In this document: positions 6,911 through 14,051 of the stretch, piece by piece | How the letters are laid out: each line of letters begins with the position of its first letter | How positions within the stretch are numbered: position 1 is the first letter of the stretch | NCBI GenBank assembly: GCA_016205045.1 | Contig: JACQJM010000031.1 | Location: 1-20,455, forward strand | Source of the DNA: Elusimicrobiota bacterium | Lineage (GTDB): Bacteria > Elusimicrobiota > Elusimicrobia > JACQJN01 | Length of the DNA stretch: 20,455 bases | Direction: 5' to 3' | Notes under the pieces: model-generated | Told to the model about the DNA's origin: nothing | Database searches by the model: none | The model's input: only the letters and a program-made list of their open reading frames with translations | Position numbers and translations under genes: made by a program

Positions 6911-8772
6911 GTTGGCAACATCGCAACAATACTTTGCAGAACCCGTTGGGAAGCCTCTTCCCCTGGACAGATGATCCATTCTTTCAGCAGTCTGTTTTGC
7001 TTCTGGCGCTGGTTGAATATGGCCTGGGGATAGGAGAACAGGTCATCAACTGCCTGGAAGAGTTCCTTTTCGGAACGGGCACTTATGGCGCCAGCCTCTT
7101 GAACGTATGGGACTGGGTCCGGTTTCGGGGTCATGTTCAGGACAATCAGGGGTTTTCCCAGAATCATGGCTTCTAACCCTGTGGTGGAGTGCCAGGTGAT
7201 GACGGCGTCGCTGGCCTGGAGCATCTCATAGCTAGTCATCTGGTCCATGATCTTAAGAGAGGGATGTTCTTTTGCGAAATGAAGCAGCCTTTCCACATCT
7301 TCTTCTGGATGCGCTTTTACAATGACCCGTAGATTCTCAACCTTGGATGAGATTTGGGAGATGGCACTCAAATTGCGTTCAGCCTCGGAGGAACTGAGCA
7401 TTCCCTCCATGCCGCCCATTTCTAGGCTGGGAGGAATCGACATATACACCAACAGGTTCTCCTTTTCTCCGATGCTCAGTTTTTTGCGAGTCTCCGACCG
7501 AAGAGCCAGATTCTCTGACCATCCATCGTAACATGGCGCTCCCGTTTCGATCGTTTTGTCGAGGGAGACTCCATGATATTTGAGAATACTTGTCGCGAAG
7601 GAACCGGGGGAGGTGGTTCGGTCCTGCACCATAAAACACCACTCGACTCCTTCTTTAGAAGGCAGTCCATGCTGGACATTGAAGCTGGGTATCCCGAGAG
7701 ACTTGCCCATGGAGCAGATTCCTCGGACCAAGGAGTGGTTGACGTCCGTGGTGACAATGATCGAGGGCTTGTAAAGCTTCAGAACGTGTCCCGCGGATTG
7801 AATTTGTCGTCTCAATTGCGGCATGCGCCAACGCACCAGGTCCTTAAGGGGGTGCTCCAATAGGGGAAATAGGTCAAAACCTTTCCACTGAAGAATCTCA
7901 CGAATTTGGGCTGATTTTTGGAATTGCTCCCAAGCTTGTCCGAACTGTTTTCTGGAAGGAACCCATTGATGGGAAACGAAATCATCCAGGGTGAGTGTGG
8001 GGATGGAGATTTTTCCCACGGTGGTGGGGAGCGGCTTTCTATGCCCTAGGAGGAGGGCAGAGGAAAGACCTGCCTGGGAGGCTTTTCTGATGACCGTGGC
8101 TATGTTTTCCGTTTGCCTTGGAACGAAGTTCAAAAAGAGGATATCTGTTTTTGGGGGGAGGTTTTTTGTGTGGTTTTGACGATGCCACCCCTGGCTCCAG
8201 GGGTGCATTGCGGCCTTAATGTTTCTGGCAAATTCTCGCGCACTTTCCATGGGTTTTTCGCGGGCGCTCAACCTCTTTGGGGTTAATTCGAGTGATCGCA
8301 CCCGAAAGTGGTGGGTGGGAGCTCCGCTCTGCAGAACCTGGCTAAGGGGATGTTCTAAGTCGTCTATGAATATCTCGTTTTCTGAGAGGTAACCCAGAGC
8401 TTCTGCGGTTTGAATGGCTTTGGAAAAATAGTAGAGGCACATCTCGGAGGCCAAGGCTTCCCAGAGGCAGGCCCCATCCTGATTCCAGATGGGGTTTTGA
8501 CGTTCCTGCTTTGTGGCGTCTAAAAACCGGAATGTGAGCTCTACCGCATCGTGGTAAAGGGAAGGAGCCCAAATTTGGTGATTCGAAAGCAGGGGTTTGT
8601 GCGGAATTTTATTTTTAGAAAGGATCCAGCGCGCCTCCTGGGTGCCTGCGACAATGGGAAACCCTTTCCCTTGCAGATGGGACGCTACCCCGGAAGACCC
8701 TGTGAGGAGGATGGTTTTTTGAGAATACGCGGAATCGCTCTGAGGAGGTTCTAGGTCTATCTGTGGGGTCAT
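6907..8772 (-). CDS. GT-B-like glycosyltransferase, candidate nonulosonic acid transferase
   Basis: A 621-residue protein that I do not recognise over its first 200 residues. The C-terminal half looks like the GT-B fold shared by capsule (KpsS-like) and CDP-glycerol transferase-like proteins. Features are IPSFNVQHGLPSKEG at about 361-375, IVKAHPEED at about 484-492 and TWHSTTGLEAMILGKPLIVLN at about 526-546. No signal peptide or membrane helix is evident, so it is probably cytoplasmic. Being the only soluble transferase-like protein in a CMP-nonulosonate cluster makes it the best candidate for the enzyme that adds the sugar to the lipid-linked acceptor. That role is inference. It begins 44 bases after the methyltransferase stop without a clear Shine-Dalgarno sequence, and ends in an ATGA overlap with hisF. 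Confidence 0.6.
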   Translation of the reverse strand: MTPQIDLEPPQSDSAYSQKTILLTGSSGVASHLQGKGFPIVAGTQEARWILSKNKIPHKPLLSNHQIWAPSLYHDAVELTFRFLDATKQERQNPIWNQDGACLWEALASEMCLYYFSKAIQTAEALGYLSENEIFIDDLEHPLSQVLQSGAPTHHFRVRSLELTPKRLSAREKPMESAREFARNIKAAMHPWSQGWHRQNHTKNLPPKTDILFLNFVPRQTENIATVIRKASQAGLSSALLLGHRKPLPTTVGKISIPTLTLDDFVSHQWVPSRKQFGQAWEQFQKSAQIREILQWKGFDLFPLLEHPLKDLVRWRMPQLRRQIQSAGHVLKLYKPSIIVTTDVNHSLVRGICSMGKSLGIPSFNVQHGLPSKEGVEWCFMVQDRTTSPGSFATSILKYHGVSLDKTIETGAPCYDGWSENLALRSETRKKLSIGEKENLLVYMSIPPSLEMGGMEGMLSSSEAERNLSAISQISSKVENLRVIVKAHPEEDVERLLHFAKEHPSLKIMDQMTSYEMLQASDAVITWHSTTGLEAMILGKPLIVLNMTPKPDPVPYVQEAGAISARSEKELFQAVDDLFSYPQAIFNQRQKQNRLLKEWIICPGEEASQRVLQSIVAMLPT

Positions 8773-8816
8773 ACTACCCGTGGGAGTTTAAGAATTGAAC
8801 GGATATTGTAGCAAAT

Positions 8817-9686
8817 TTAGGCTTTTATTCCGTGTGCGTACCAGCTGCACCCAAACCAGTCGGTCCAGCGGGAGCTCGACCGAGTGAAGTATTTTTCAAG
8901 ACGGCGCAAGGATTTTATGATGGGAACGTAGATTTTGCCTTCTAGGCCAAAAGGAAGCCCTATTTGGGGAAAAAGCCCGGAGCCGGTAACGACAATATCC
9001 TTGAGACCAGCTTCCTCAAGAGCACGTCGGTACTTCTGGATGGAATAATTATTCTCATAATGGGGGAAATTTCTCCGACTTTCCCTAAATAGATTCTTGA
9101 ACTGAAGACGTTTGAGTCGATTGCCGAAACGGACCCAAGAGGTCACTATCTCGCCCAGGGTGGCGATGGAAAATCGCTTGGGAATAATATCGGCAGCAAA
9201 AATGCCCGAAGGTTTGAGTACGCGCACCATCTCGCGGATGGGGGCATCGATGTCGGGAAAATGCTCCAGCAGACCGTAACTCATCACAACATCAAAGCTA
9301 TTGTCGGGAAAGGGCAGTTTTAAAACATCCCCCAACACGAATTTTCCTTGCACATGGTTGGCATCAAAGTTAGCTTTGGCCAGGTCCAATCCATCGGGGG
9401 AGAAATCCAGCATGGTAGCCTGGAAACCCTGTAGGGCCGCATGGACAGACATGATGGCGCTTCCACAGCCGCATTCCAGTACCTCCTTTCCGGGAGCTCT
9501 GGCGAATAGGGTGTCGAAGTGTTCCATCTGAAATTTCCATGACAATTGGTCGCGTCTGGTTATTTTGCCTTCATCCAGGTAATCCCTTTCTACATAAACC
9601 TTTCTGGATGTCCACTGTTTTCCCCATACGTGGGGATCATTTCCCACGGGGTCGGGCGAATCGCCGAGTAGCTTTGCATTATCCAT
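8817..9686 (-). CDS. Class I SAM-dependent methyltransferase
   Basis: A 289-residue soluble methyltransferase. Motif I VLECGCGSAIMSVHAA is at about residues 69-84, the acidic-loop strand MLDFSPDGLDLA at 92-103, and motif IV VLGDVLKLPFPDNSFDVVMSYGLLEHF at about 117-143. An AAGGAG Shine-Dalgarno sequence at 9702-9697 sits 10 bases before the ATG at 9686 and fixes the start. The gene overlaps the preceding methyltransferase gene by eight bases. The acceptor is not shown by sequence. In this context an O- or N-methylation of the glycan is likely, including N-methylation of an acetamidino group as known for some legionaminic acids. Confidence 0.82.
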   Translation of the reverse strand: MDNAKLLGDSPDPVGNDPHVWGKQWTSRKVYVERDYLDEGKITRRDQLSWKFQMEHFDTLFARAPGKEVLECGCGSAIMSVHAALQGFQATMLDFSPDGLDLAKANFDANHVQGKFVLGDVLKLPFPDNSFDVVMSYGLLEHFPDIDAPIREMVRVLKPSGIFAADIIPKRFSIATLGEIVTSWVRFGNRLKRLQFKNLFRESRRNFPHYENNYSIQKYRRALEEAGLKDIVVTGSGLFPQIGLPFGLEGKIYVPIIKSLRRLEKYFTRSSSRWTDWFGCSWYAHGIKA

Positions 9687-10320
9687 TATAGGGGTGCTCC
9701 TTTTTGATTGTGTAGTAGATCCAAAACAAGAAGCGTCTCTTTTTCATCGTGGGATAAGAGTCAAGAATGGAGTTAAGGGGTTTAAGTGTGTGCCAGGCTT
9801 CAAGAAGGTTTCTCTCATTATGTATTTCTCTTAAGTAGGTAGATCTATTTCTGATCCAGGCAGGAATTCGGAGGATAATCCAAAGGGCCCACCGAGCGAG
9901 GAGACCCCAAGATTCTACGCCAATGAAGACTCCTAGTGGTTTTAAGACACGCATCGCTTCGGCGACCACTTGGCCGGCTGAGTCGGGCGTGTGGTGTAAG
10001 CTGTTGCAATAGATGGCGTCTATGGAGTTGTCCAAAAAGGGCAAGCGATGAACATCTGCTGCAACCGCCCGCACCCCATTTTTTTGAGCAACGGCAAGAG
10101 CTGAGATATCCATATCCACGCCTATGAAACAGTGGTTTGAAGAATCGGCGCGGGCTTCTTTAAACATCACCCAATTTTCCCCTGTGGCACAGAAGAGTTC
10201 TAAGATGTTTCGCTCGGTGCTTAAAGAGGATACGAGAAAAGAATTTTTATGTGGCAGTAGACGTGCAATCTGAGCGTACTTTGGTTTCTTCGTAGGGTAG
10301 CTCATGGAAGGTGGGTTCAT
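9679..10320 (-). CDS. Small SAM-dependent methyltransferase (Methyltransf_11-like)
   Basis: A 213-residue protein with a class I methyltransferase core. Motif I is degenerate, ILELFCATGENW at residues 39-50 instead of the usual LDLGCGTG. GVDMDISALAVA is at 67-77, and DVHRLPFLDNSIDAIYCNSLHH at 89-110 is a clear motif IV region. After the core, hydrophobic and basic residues at about 135-200 could lie against a membrane. The ATG at 10320 overlaps the GT-C stop as ATGA, and an alternative ATG lies five codons on. The two adjacent methyltransferases share the core pattern but differ widely in sequence, so they probably modify different positions. Confidence 0.75.
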   Translation of the reverse strand: MNPPSMSYPTKKPKYAQIARLLPHKNSFLVSSLSTERNILELFCATGENWVMFKEARADSSNHCFIGVDMDISALAVAQKNGVRAVAADVHRLPFLDNSIDAIYCNSLHHTPDSAGQVVAEAMRVLKPLGVFIGVESWGLLARWALWIILRIPAWIRNRSTYLREIHNERNLLEAWHTLKPLNSILDSYPTMKKRRFLFWIYYTIKKEHPYNG

Positions 10321-11951
10321 GGGCTGCCTTTGCGGAAGTAAATATCGACCCCGCCCCGATATATGTAGGGCTTAAGCGCCAGGTTTTTGGCTAGGGTGTA
10401 GTGGGTTTGGGTGAGTCGGAGAAGTTCATCTCGATAAGGATTCAAGATGCGACTCTGCCACTGATCACCGGTGACCCGGCTGTCAATGATGATCGCTTTT
10501 GGGGTCTGCGTGCGTATATATTCTTTGAGTTGAGGCCAATTGGTCACCCCCAGCTTGGATGTTTGAGATTCAGGCCAGGTGGGATAGAAGCAAAAAAGTT
10601 CCATGGCAAGGCCCGGAATTAAATTTCGGTTGGACTCTGCCGCATAGGCGGGCGAAAAGGTCAGAATGGTTTGGTCAGATTTTACTAAGGCGTTAATTTC
10701 TCGTCCCACGGTCCGGATAGCCGTAAGGTCGGAGCGGGAGGGATGGGATGCCATGGGAGGAGGGTGCTGGATTAGGGGGGAGAATGCCAGAAGGAGGATA
10801 AAGGCAATGCCGGAGAGGGAACGGCCGACCGACGCCGGCATGGAGTTCCATGTTTTAGAGCATACCCACCCGGCAAGGACAGAAGCTAGAGGGAATACAT
10901 AAGTGCGCTGGTCTGGAGAGGCTTGAGGGGCTACTAAGTAAAAGGTTTCATTAAGCAGAGTGAGTATTGCCAGAAAAAATATCTCCGTTGAGGAGCTGCG
11001 TGGCATAACAAACAATTCATTTGTTTTGAAAGCTTCTCTTATCCATAGGAATAAGGCTGGGTAAAGGATGATCCAGATGGGTAGGTAAATTTTGATTGTT
11101 TCCGCGAAGTTTTGTAACCACAGCCAGCCCATGACTCTAAAATTGAGGTCCGCAACGTTAAATTCCCGTAGAAACTGAGAGAGCCTAAAATTGAACGTGA
11201 TAGTGTCAAATAAGGCACGTTGAGGAGAAAGTAAGAAGAAGGACCCGATAACCAGCATTCCTAGGGCCAATGAGAAAATGGCATAGGCCCTTGCCTTTTT
11301 ATCGGTGCGGCACTGTCGCAGGGTGTAGATGAGGAAAACAAGAGTCCACGCAGCCCCGTGGCAGATGGGATATAAAGTGCCCCAGGCTAAGCAGAGAAGG
11401 AGTAGGGGGATGGCATGGCTCAGGCGGCCCCATTTGCTTCGAAACATATAGCTCCATGCAGCCAGGGAAAGTAAAAAACTTCCTATGCTGTAGGTTGAGA
11501 TGGTTGAGTAGTAATAGGTTGCGTATGGGTTTAATGTTAGAAGGGCAGCAGTAATGATGGCCGCCCGCCATCCCCCGAGCCTGCGGCTGATGGAAAAGGA
11601 AATCACCCAAATTGCAAGCGCCAACAACCCGGACAGGATCCTTCCTTTGAGTAGACTCGTTCCAAGGAGTTTGAACCACGTGCCGTAGGCGAACAGGGCG
11701 ACGGGAAGCCGATTATAGAAGAAGTCCCGGTAAGGTATGTTTCCTTGAGAAAACATGGCGGCGTCATTGAAGTGCCATCCTTCATCTGTCCATACGTCTC
11801 CCAGGATAATAAATGTGGCTATCTGCGCAACATAGGTTGCGAAAAGGAAAAATAGAAGGATGCGCAGCCACATGGGTGCGGGTGGGGCTTCAGGGTTAGT
11901 TGTTTGTCTAACGTGATGTAGGGATTCGAGGGTTTGTTCGGGGATGGTCAC
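10317..11951 (-). CDS. GT-C membrane glycosyltransferase (GT39/ArnT-like)
   Basis: A 544-residue polytopic membrane protein with about ten to twelve hydrophobic helices. The first extracytoplasmic loop contains DVWTDEGWHFNDAAMF followed by IPYRDFFYNRLP, the acidic-loop layout of PMT/ArnT-family GT-C enzymes. These use polyprenyl-phosphate sugar donors on the periplasmic side. A soluble C-terminal tail of about 150 residues follows the last helix. The start is taken as GTG at 11951, 12 bases after the aminotransferase stop; an in-frame ATG 26 codons later, just before the first helix, is the alternative. No Shine-Dalgarno sequence precedes either. Donor and acceptor are unknown. Confidence 0.75.
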   Translation of the reverse strand: MTIPEQTLESLHHVRQTTNPEAPPAPMWLRILLFFLFATYVAQIATFIILGDVWTDEGWHFNDAAMFSQGNIPYRDFFYNRLPVALFAYGTWFKLLGTSLLKGRILSGLLALAIWVISFSISRRLGGWRAAIITAALLTLNPYATYYYSTISTYSIGSFLLSLAAWSYMFRSKWGRLSHAIPLLLLCLAWGTLYPICHGAAWTLVFLIYTLRQCRTDKKARAYAIFSLALGMLVIGSFFLLSPQRALFDTITFNFRLSQFLREFNVADLNFRVMGWLWLQNFAETIKIYLPIWIILYPALFLWIREAFKTNELFVMPRSSSTEIFFLAILTLLNETFYLVAPQASPDQRTYVFPLASVLAGWVCSKTWNSMPASVGRSLSGIAFILLLAFSPLIQHPPPMASHPSRSDLTAIRTVGREINALVKSDQTILTFSPAYAAESNRNLIPGLAMELFCFYPTWPESQTSKLGVTNWPQLKEYIRTQTPKAIIIDSRVTGDQWQSRILNPYRDELLRLTQTHYTLAKNLALKPYIYRGGVDIYFRKGSP

Positions 11952-11963
11952 GGCTAAATTACG

Positions 11964-13097
11964 TTACTGTCCCTTAATCGAGTCTTCGAGAGCTGAGCAG
12001 ACTTGATCCACCATCTCCTCTGTCATCTCTACAAAAAAGGGAAGGGCCAGGCTGGAATTTGAGACTCTCTCGCAGACGGGGAACATGCCCTCACGGAATC
12101 CAAAAAGTTTTCGGTACACGGGTTGAAGGTGGAGTGCGGGCATGTACGGCTTTGAGGCGACCCCTTTCTCCTGAAGCCTCCGGATGATATCATTCCTGTC
12201 TATATCCGGGGCCAGCCTGACGGCATAGACATACCAGCTTCGACGCAAGCCGGGGTTCTGAAAAGTTTCCTGCATCACTTTTATTTTTGGGTGCCCTTTT
12301 AAGTTTTGTGTGTAGCGCCCGGCAATCCTAGCGCGCTCTTTAAGCATCCAGTCCAGTTTTCTTATTTGGACAATTCCTAAGGCGGCGCTCATTTCATCCA
12401 TGCGGTAGTTGTAGCCCACCTCGTCATGGACAAGCCACTGCCCATTGTCGGATCGTCCTTGGTTGGAAAACTGTCGGATCTTGCGTGCTATTTCCGGGTC
12501 GTCCGTGGTCACCATGCCGCCTTCTCCCGTAGTCATTTGTTTGTTGGCGTAGAAAGCAAAGACCGCGGGATTGCCGAAGGTCCCCACTTTTTTCCCTTCG
12601 TAAGCGGCTCCCAGAGACTCACAGCCATCCTCGAAAACTTTGAGCTTCCTATCTTTGGCGATCCAGTTGATAGCCCCGATGTCGGCAGACACACCGAATA
12701 TATGGACCGGAAGAATGGCCCGCGTTTTGGGAGTAATGGCTGGTTCGATTAAATGAGGATCGATATTGAAAGTTTCCTCGTCAATGTCCACAAAGACGGG
12801 CTTGACCCTCTCGTAGATCAGGGAGTTGGAGGAAGCAATGAAGCTAAAGGGGGATGTGATCGCCTCGTCTCCCTCGCGGAGGCCCAGGGCTTTGACGCAC
12901 AGGTGCAGGCCTGCCGTTCCGCTGGAGACCGCCACCGCGAAGCGTGTGCCCACATAGCGGGCGAATTCAGTCTCGAAATCAACGAGTTTTTTGCCCAGAG
13001 AAAGCTGGCCGGATTGAATAACCTCCGTCACAAGGGAAACTTCATCTTCAGTGATGTGTGGCTTGGCCAACGGAATAAAATCGAGGGTTGTTTTCAT
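11964..13097 (-). CDS. DegT/DnrJ/EryC1-family sugar aminotransferase
   Basis: A 377-residue PLP enzyme that should aminate a 4-keto nucleotide sugar. The PLP-binding lysine is K186 in FYANKQMTTGEGG; the pyridine-nitrogen aspartate is D157 in FEDGCESLGA, where the family more often has EDAAQ or EDCAQ; SSGTAGLH is at 59-66. In this cluster it is the natural C4 aminotransferase acting between the PseB-like dehydratase and the NeuD-like acetyltransferase. I cannot decide between PseC, LegC and PglE types by eye. GGAG at 13109-13106, eight bases before the ATG, is one of the few clear Shine-Dalgarno sequences in the window and supports this start. It lies 25 bases after neuD. Confidence 0.88.
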   Translation of the reverse strand: MKTTLDFIPLAKPHITEDEVSLVTEVIQSGQLSLGKKLVDFETEFARYVGTRFAVAVSSGTAGLHLCVKALGLREGDEAITSPFSFIASSNSLIYERVKPVFVDIDEETFNIDPHLIEPAITPKTRAILPVHIFGVSADIGAINWIAKDRKLKVFEDGCESLGAAYEGKKVGTFGNPAVFAFYANKQMTTGEGGMVTTDDPEIARKIRQFSNQGRSDNGQWLVHDEVGYNYRMDEMSAALGIVQIRKLDWMLKERARIAGRYTQNLKGHPKIKVMQETFQNPGLRRSWYVYAVRLAPDIDRNDIIRRLQEKGVASKPYMPALHLQPVYRKLFGFREGMFPVCERVSNSSLALPFFVEMTEEMVDQVCSALEDSIKGQ

Positions 13098-13122
13098 TTT
13101 GTTTTCTCCAGAACAAAAGTAT

Positions 13123-13899
13123 TTAGAACTGGATCGGCTTTGTTGATTTCCTCAGGTTTTTCCTCTCCCCTTGTGGGAGAGGGGAGGGTGAGGGGTTCAT
13201 AGCAGACGATCTTGTATCACCCCCACCTTGGTCCTCCCCCATCAAGGGGGAGGAATTTCCGATTTTTTCTTGGCGGCGCAGAACGCGGCCCGGGACTCCC
13301 ACAATCACGGTGTCGTCCTCTGCGTCCGAGAGAAGAACGCTGCCCGCGCCTAGGAGAACATTGGTTCCGATTTTAAGACCTTGCAGGACATTGGCTCCCA
13401 TTCCCACCCAGGTAAAAGGACCTACGGTGACGTTCCCGGCCAGATGGGCGCCGGGCGCGATGTAGCAGTGGTCCGAAACGAGGCAATCGTGGTCTACCGA
13501 TATGGATGTATTTAAAACGATGTTATTTCCTAGTCGGCTGCCCGTGACAATCACCGCGCCTGGAGAAACCTGTACCCCGTCACCCATAGAAACATCTTTA
13601 GCGATCACGGCGCTGGGGTGGATGACGGTGGGCAGCCTAAATCCTAGTTCTCGGGCCTTTTGAAAAAGGGAAGCCCGAACGCGGTTGTTGCCAATGGCAA
13701 TGATGGCCGCTTGAATCTTTTCCTTTCTTAAACGCGCCAGGTCCGAAGCGGGGCCCAGCACCGGAAAGCCACAAAACTGCGAGTCTTTCAAGGATGGGCT
13801 GTCATCCAGAAACCCGACGGGTTTCCATCGGGTTTGGGTGGAGAGAATATCTAAGACCACCTTACCCTGCCCTGCAGCTCCCACAATCACGATATCCAT
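13123..13899 (-). CDS. neuD: NeuD/PglD-like sugar O/N-acetyltransferase with repeat-derived C-terminal tail
   Basis: A 258-residue acyltransferase of the NeuD/PglD/LegH type. An N-terminal nucleotide-sugar binding domain (MDIVIVGAAGQGK at the start) is followed by a left-handed beta helix of hexapeptide repeats from about residue 90 to 205. H136 in SVDHDC matches the catalytic histidine region of PglD, and the helix closes with the typical VGVPGRVL at 200-207. Here it would acetylate the 4-amino group of the nucleotide sugar, giving the future 7-acetamido group. Residues from about 214 to the end are unlike the family. They are encoded by two hairpin repeats (13218-13258 and 13161-13197) and a short unique end. 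The upstream gap to neuC contains a further pair of repeats. Confidence 0.87.
   Translation of the reverse strand: MDIVIVGAAGQGKVVLDILSTQTRWKPVGFLDDSPSLKDSQFCGFPVLGPASDLARLRKEKIQAAIIAIGNNRVRASLFQKARELGFRLPTVIHPSAVIAKDVSMGDGVQVSPGAVIVTGSRLGNNIVLNTSISVDHDCLVSDHCYIAPGAHLAGNVTVGPFTWVGMGANVLQGLKIGTNVLLGAGSVLLSDAEDDTVIVGVPGRVLRRQEKIGNSSPLMGEDQGGGDTRSSAMNPSPSPLPQGERKNLRKSTKPIQF
13161..13197. repeat. GC-rich hairpin repeat inside the neuD 3' end, first of an inverted pair
   Basis: CCTCTCCC at 13162-13169 pairs with GGGAGAGG at 13175-13182 around a CTTGT loop, followed by GGAGGGTGAGGGG. It encodes in frame the PSPSPLPQGER part of the NeuD tail. The copy at 13218-13258 faces it in opposite orientation. 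Confidence 0.85.
13218..13258. repeat. GC-rich hairpin repeat inside the neuD 3' end, second of an inverted pair
   Basis: TCCTCCCCC at 13232-13240 pairs with GGGGGAGGA at 13246-13254 around ATCAA, preceded by CACCCCCACCTTGG. It is translated in frame as SSPLMGEDQGGG in NeuD and is inverted relative to the copy at 13161-13197. Confidence 0.85.
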
Positions 13900-13930
13900 G
13901 TTACTCAGGCTGACCAGATTTTGCCCTTTG

Positions 13931-13971
13931 TTTCCCCTCCCTTGATGGGAGGGGATGGAGGGGAGGGTGGT
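13931..13971. repeat. GC-rich hairpin repeat between neuC and neuD, first of an inverted pair
   Basis: CCCCTCCC at 13934-13941 pairs with GGGAGGGG at 13947-13954 around TTGAT, followed by ATGGAGGGGAGGGTGG. Over 35 bases it differs from the copy at 20421-20455 at one position. The sequence just before it, TGACCAGATTTTGC, is also shared with that copy. Confidence 0.88.
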
Positions 13972-13980
13972 TTGAGGCTG

Positions 13981-14018
13981 TCACCCCTACCCAACCCTCC
14001 CCCATCGAGGGGGAGGAG
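13981..14018. repeat. GC-rich hairpin repeat between neuC and neuD, second of an inverted pair
   Basis: CCTCCCCC at 13996-14003 pairs with GGGGGAGG at 14009-14016 around ATCGA, preceded by CACCCCTACCCAACC. It faces the copy at 13931-13971. The 152-base neuC-neuD gap contains little beyond this pair. Confidence 0.88.
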
Positions 14019-14051
14019 CGGAAGTGGGAAAAACCAGTTATGTTGAGCATA

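Noticed and set aside
13161..14018. CRISPR array
   Set aside because: The repeats are palindromic, in alternating orientation, irregularly spaced and partly inside coding sequence; no spacers of constant length.
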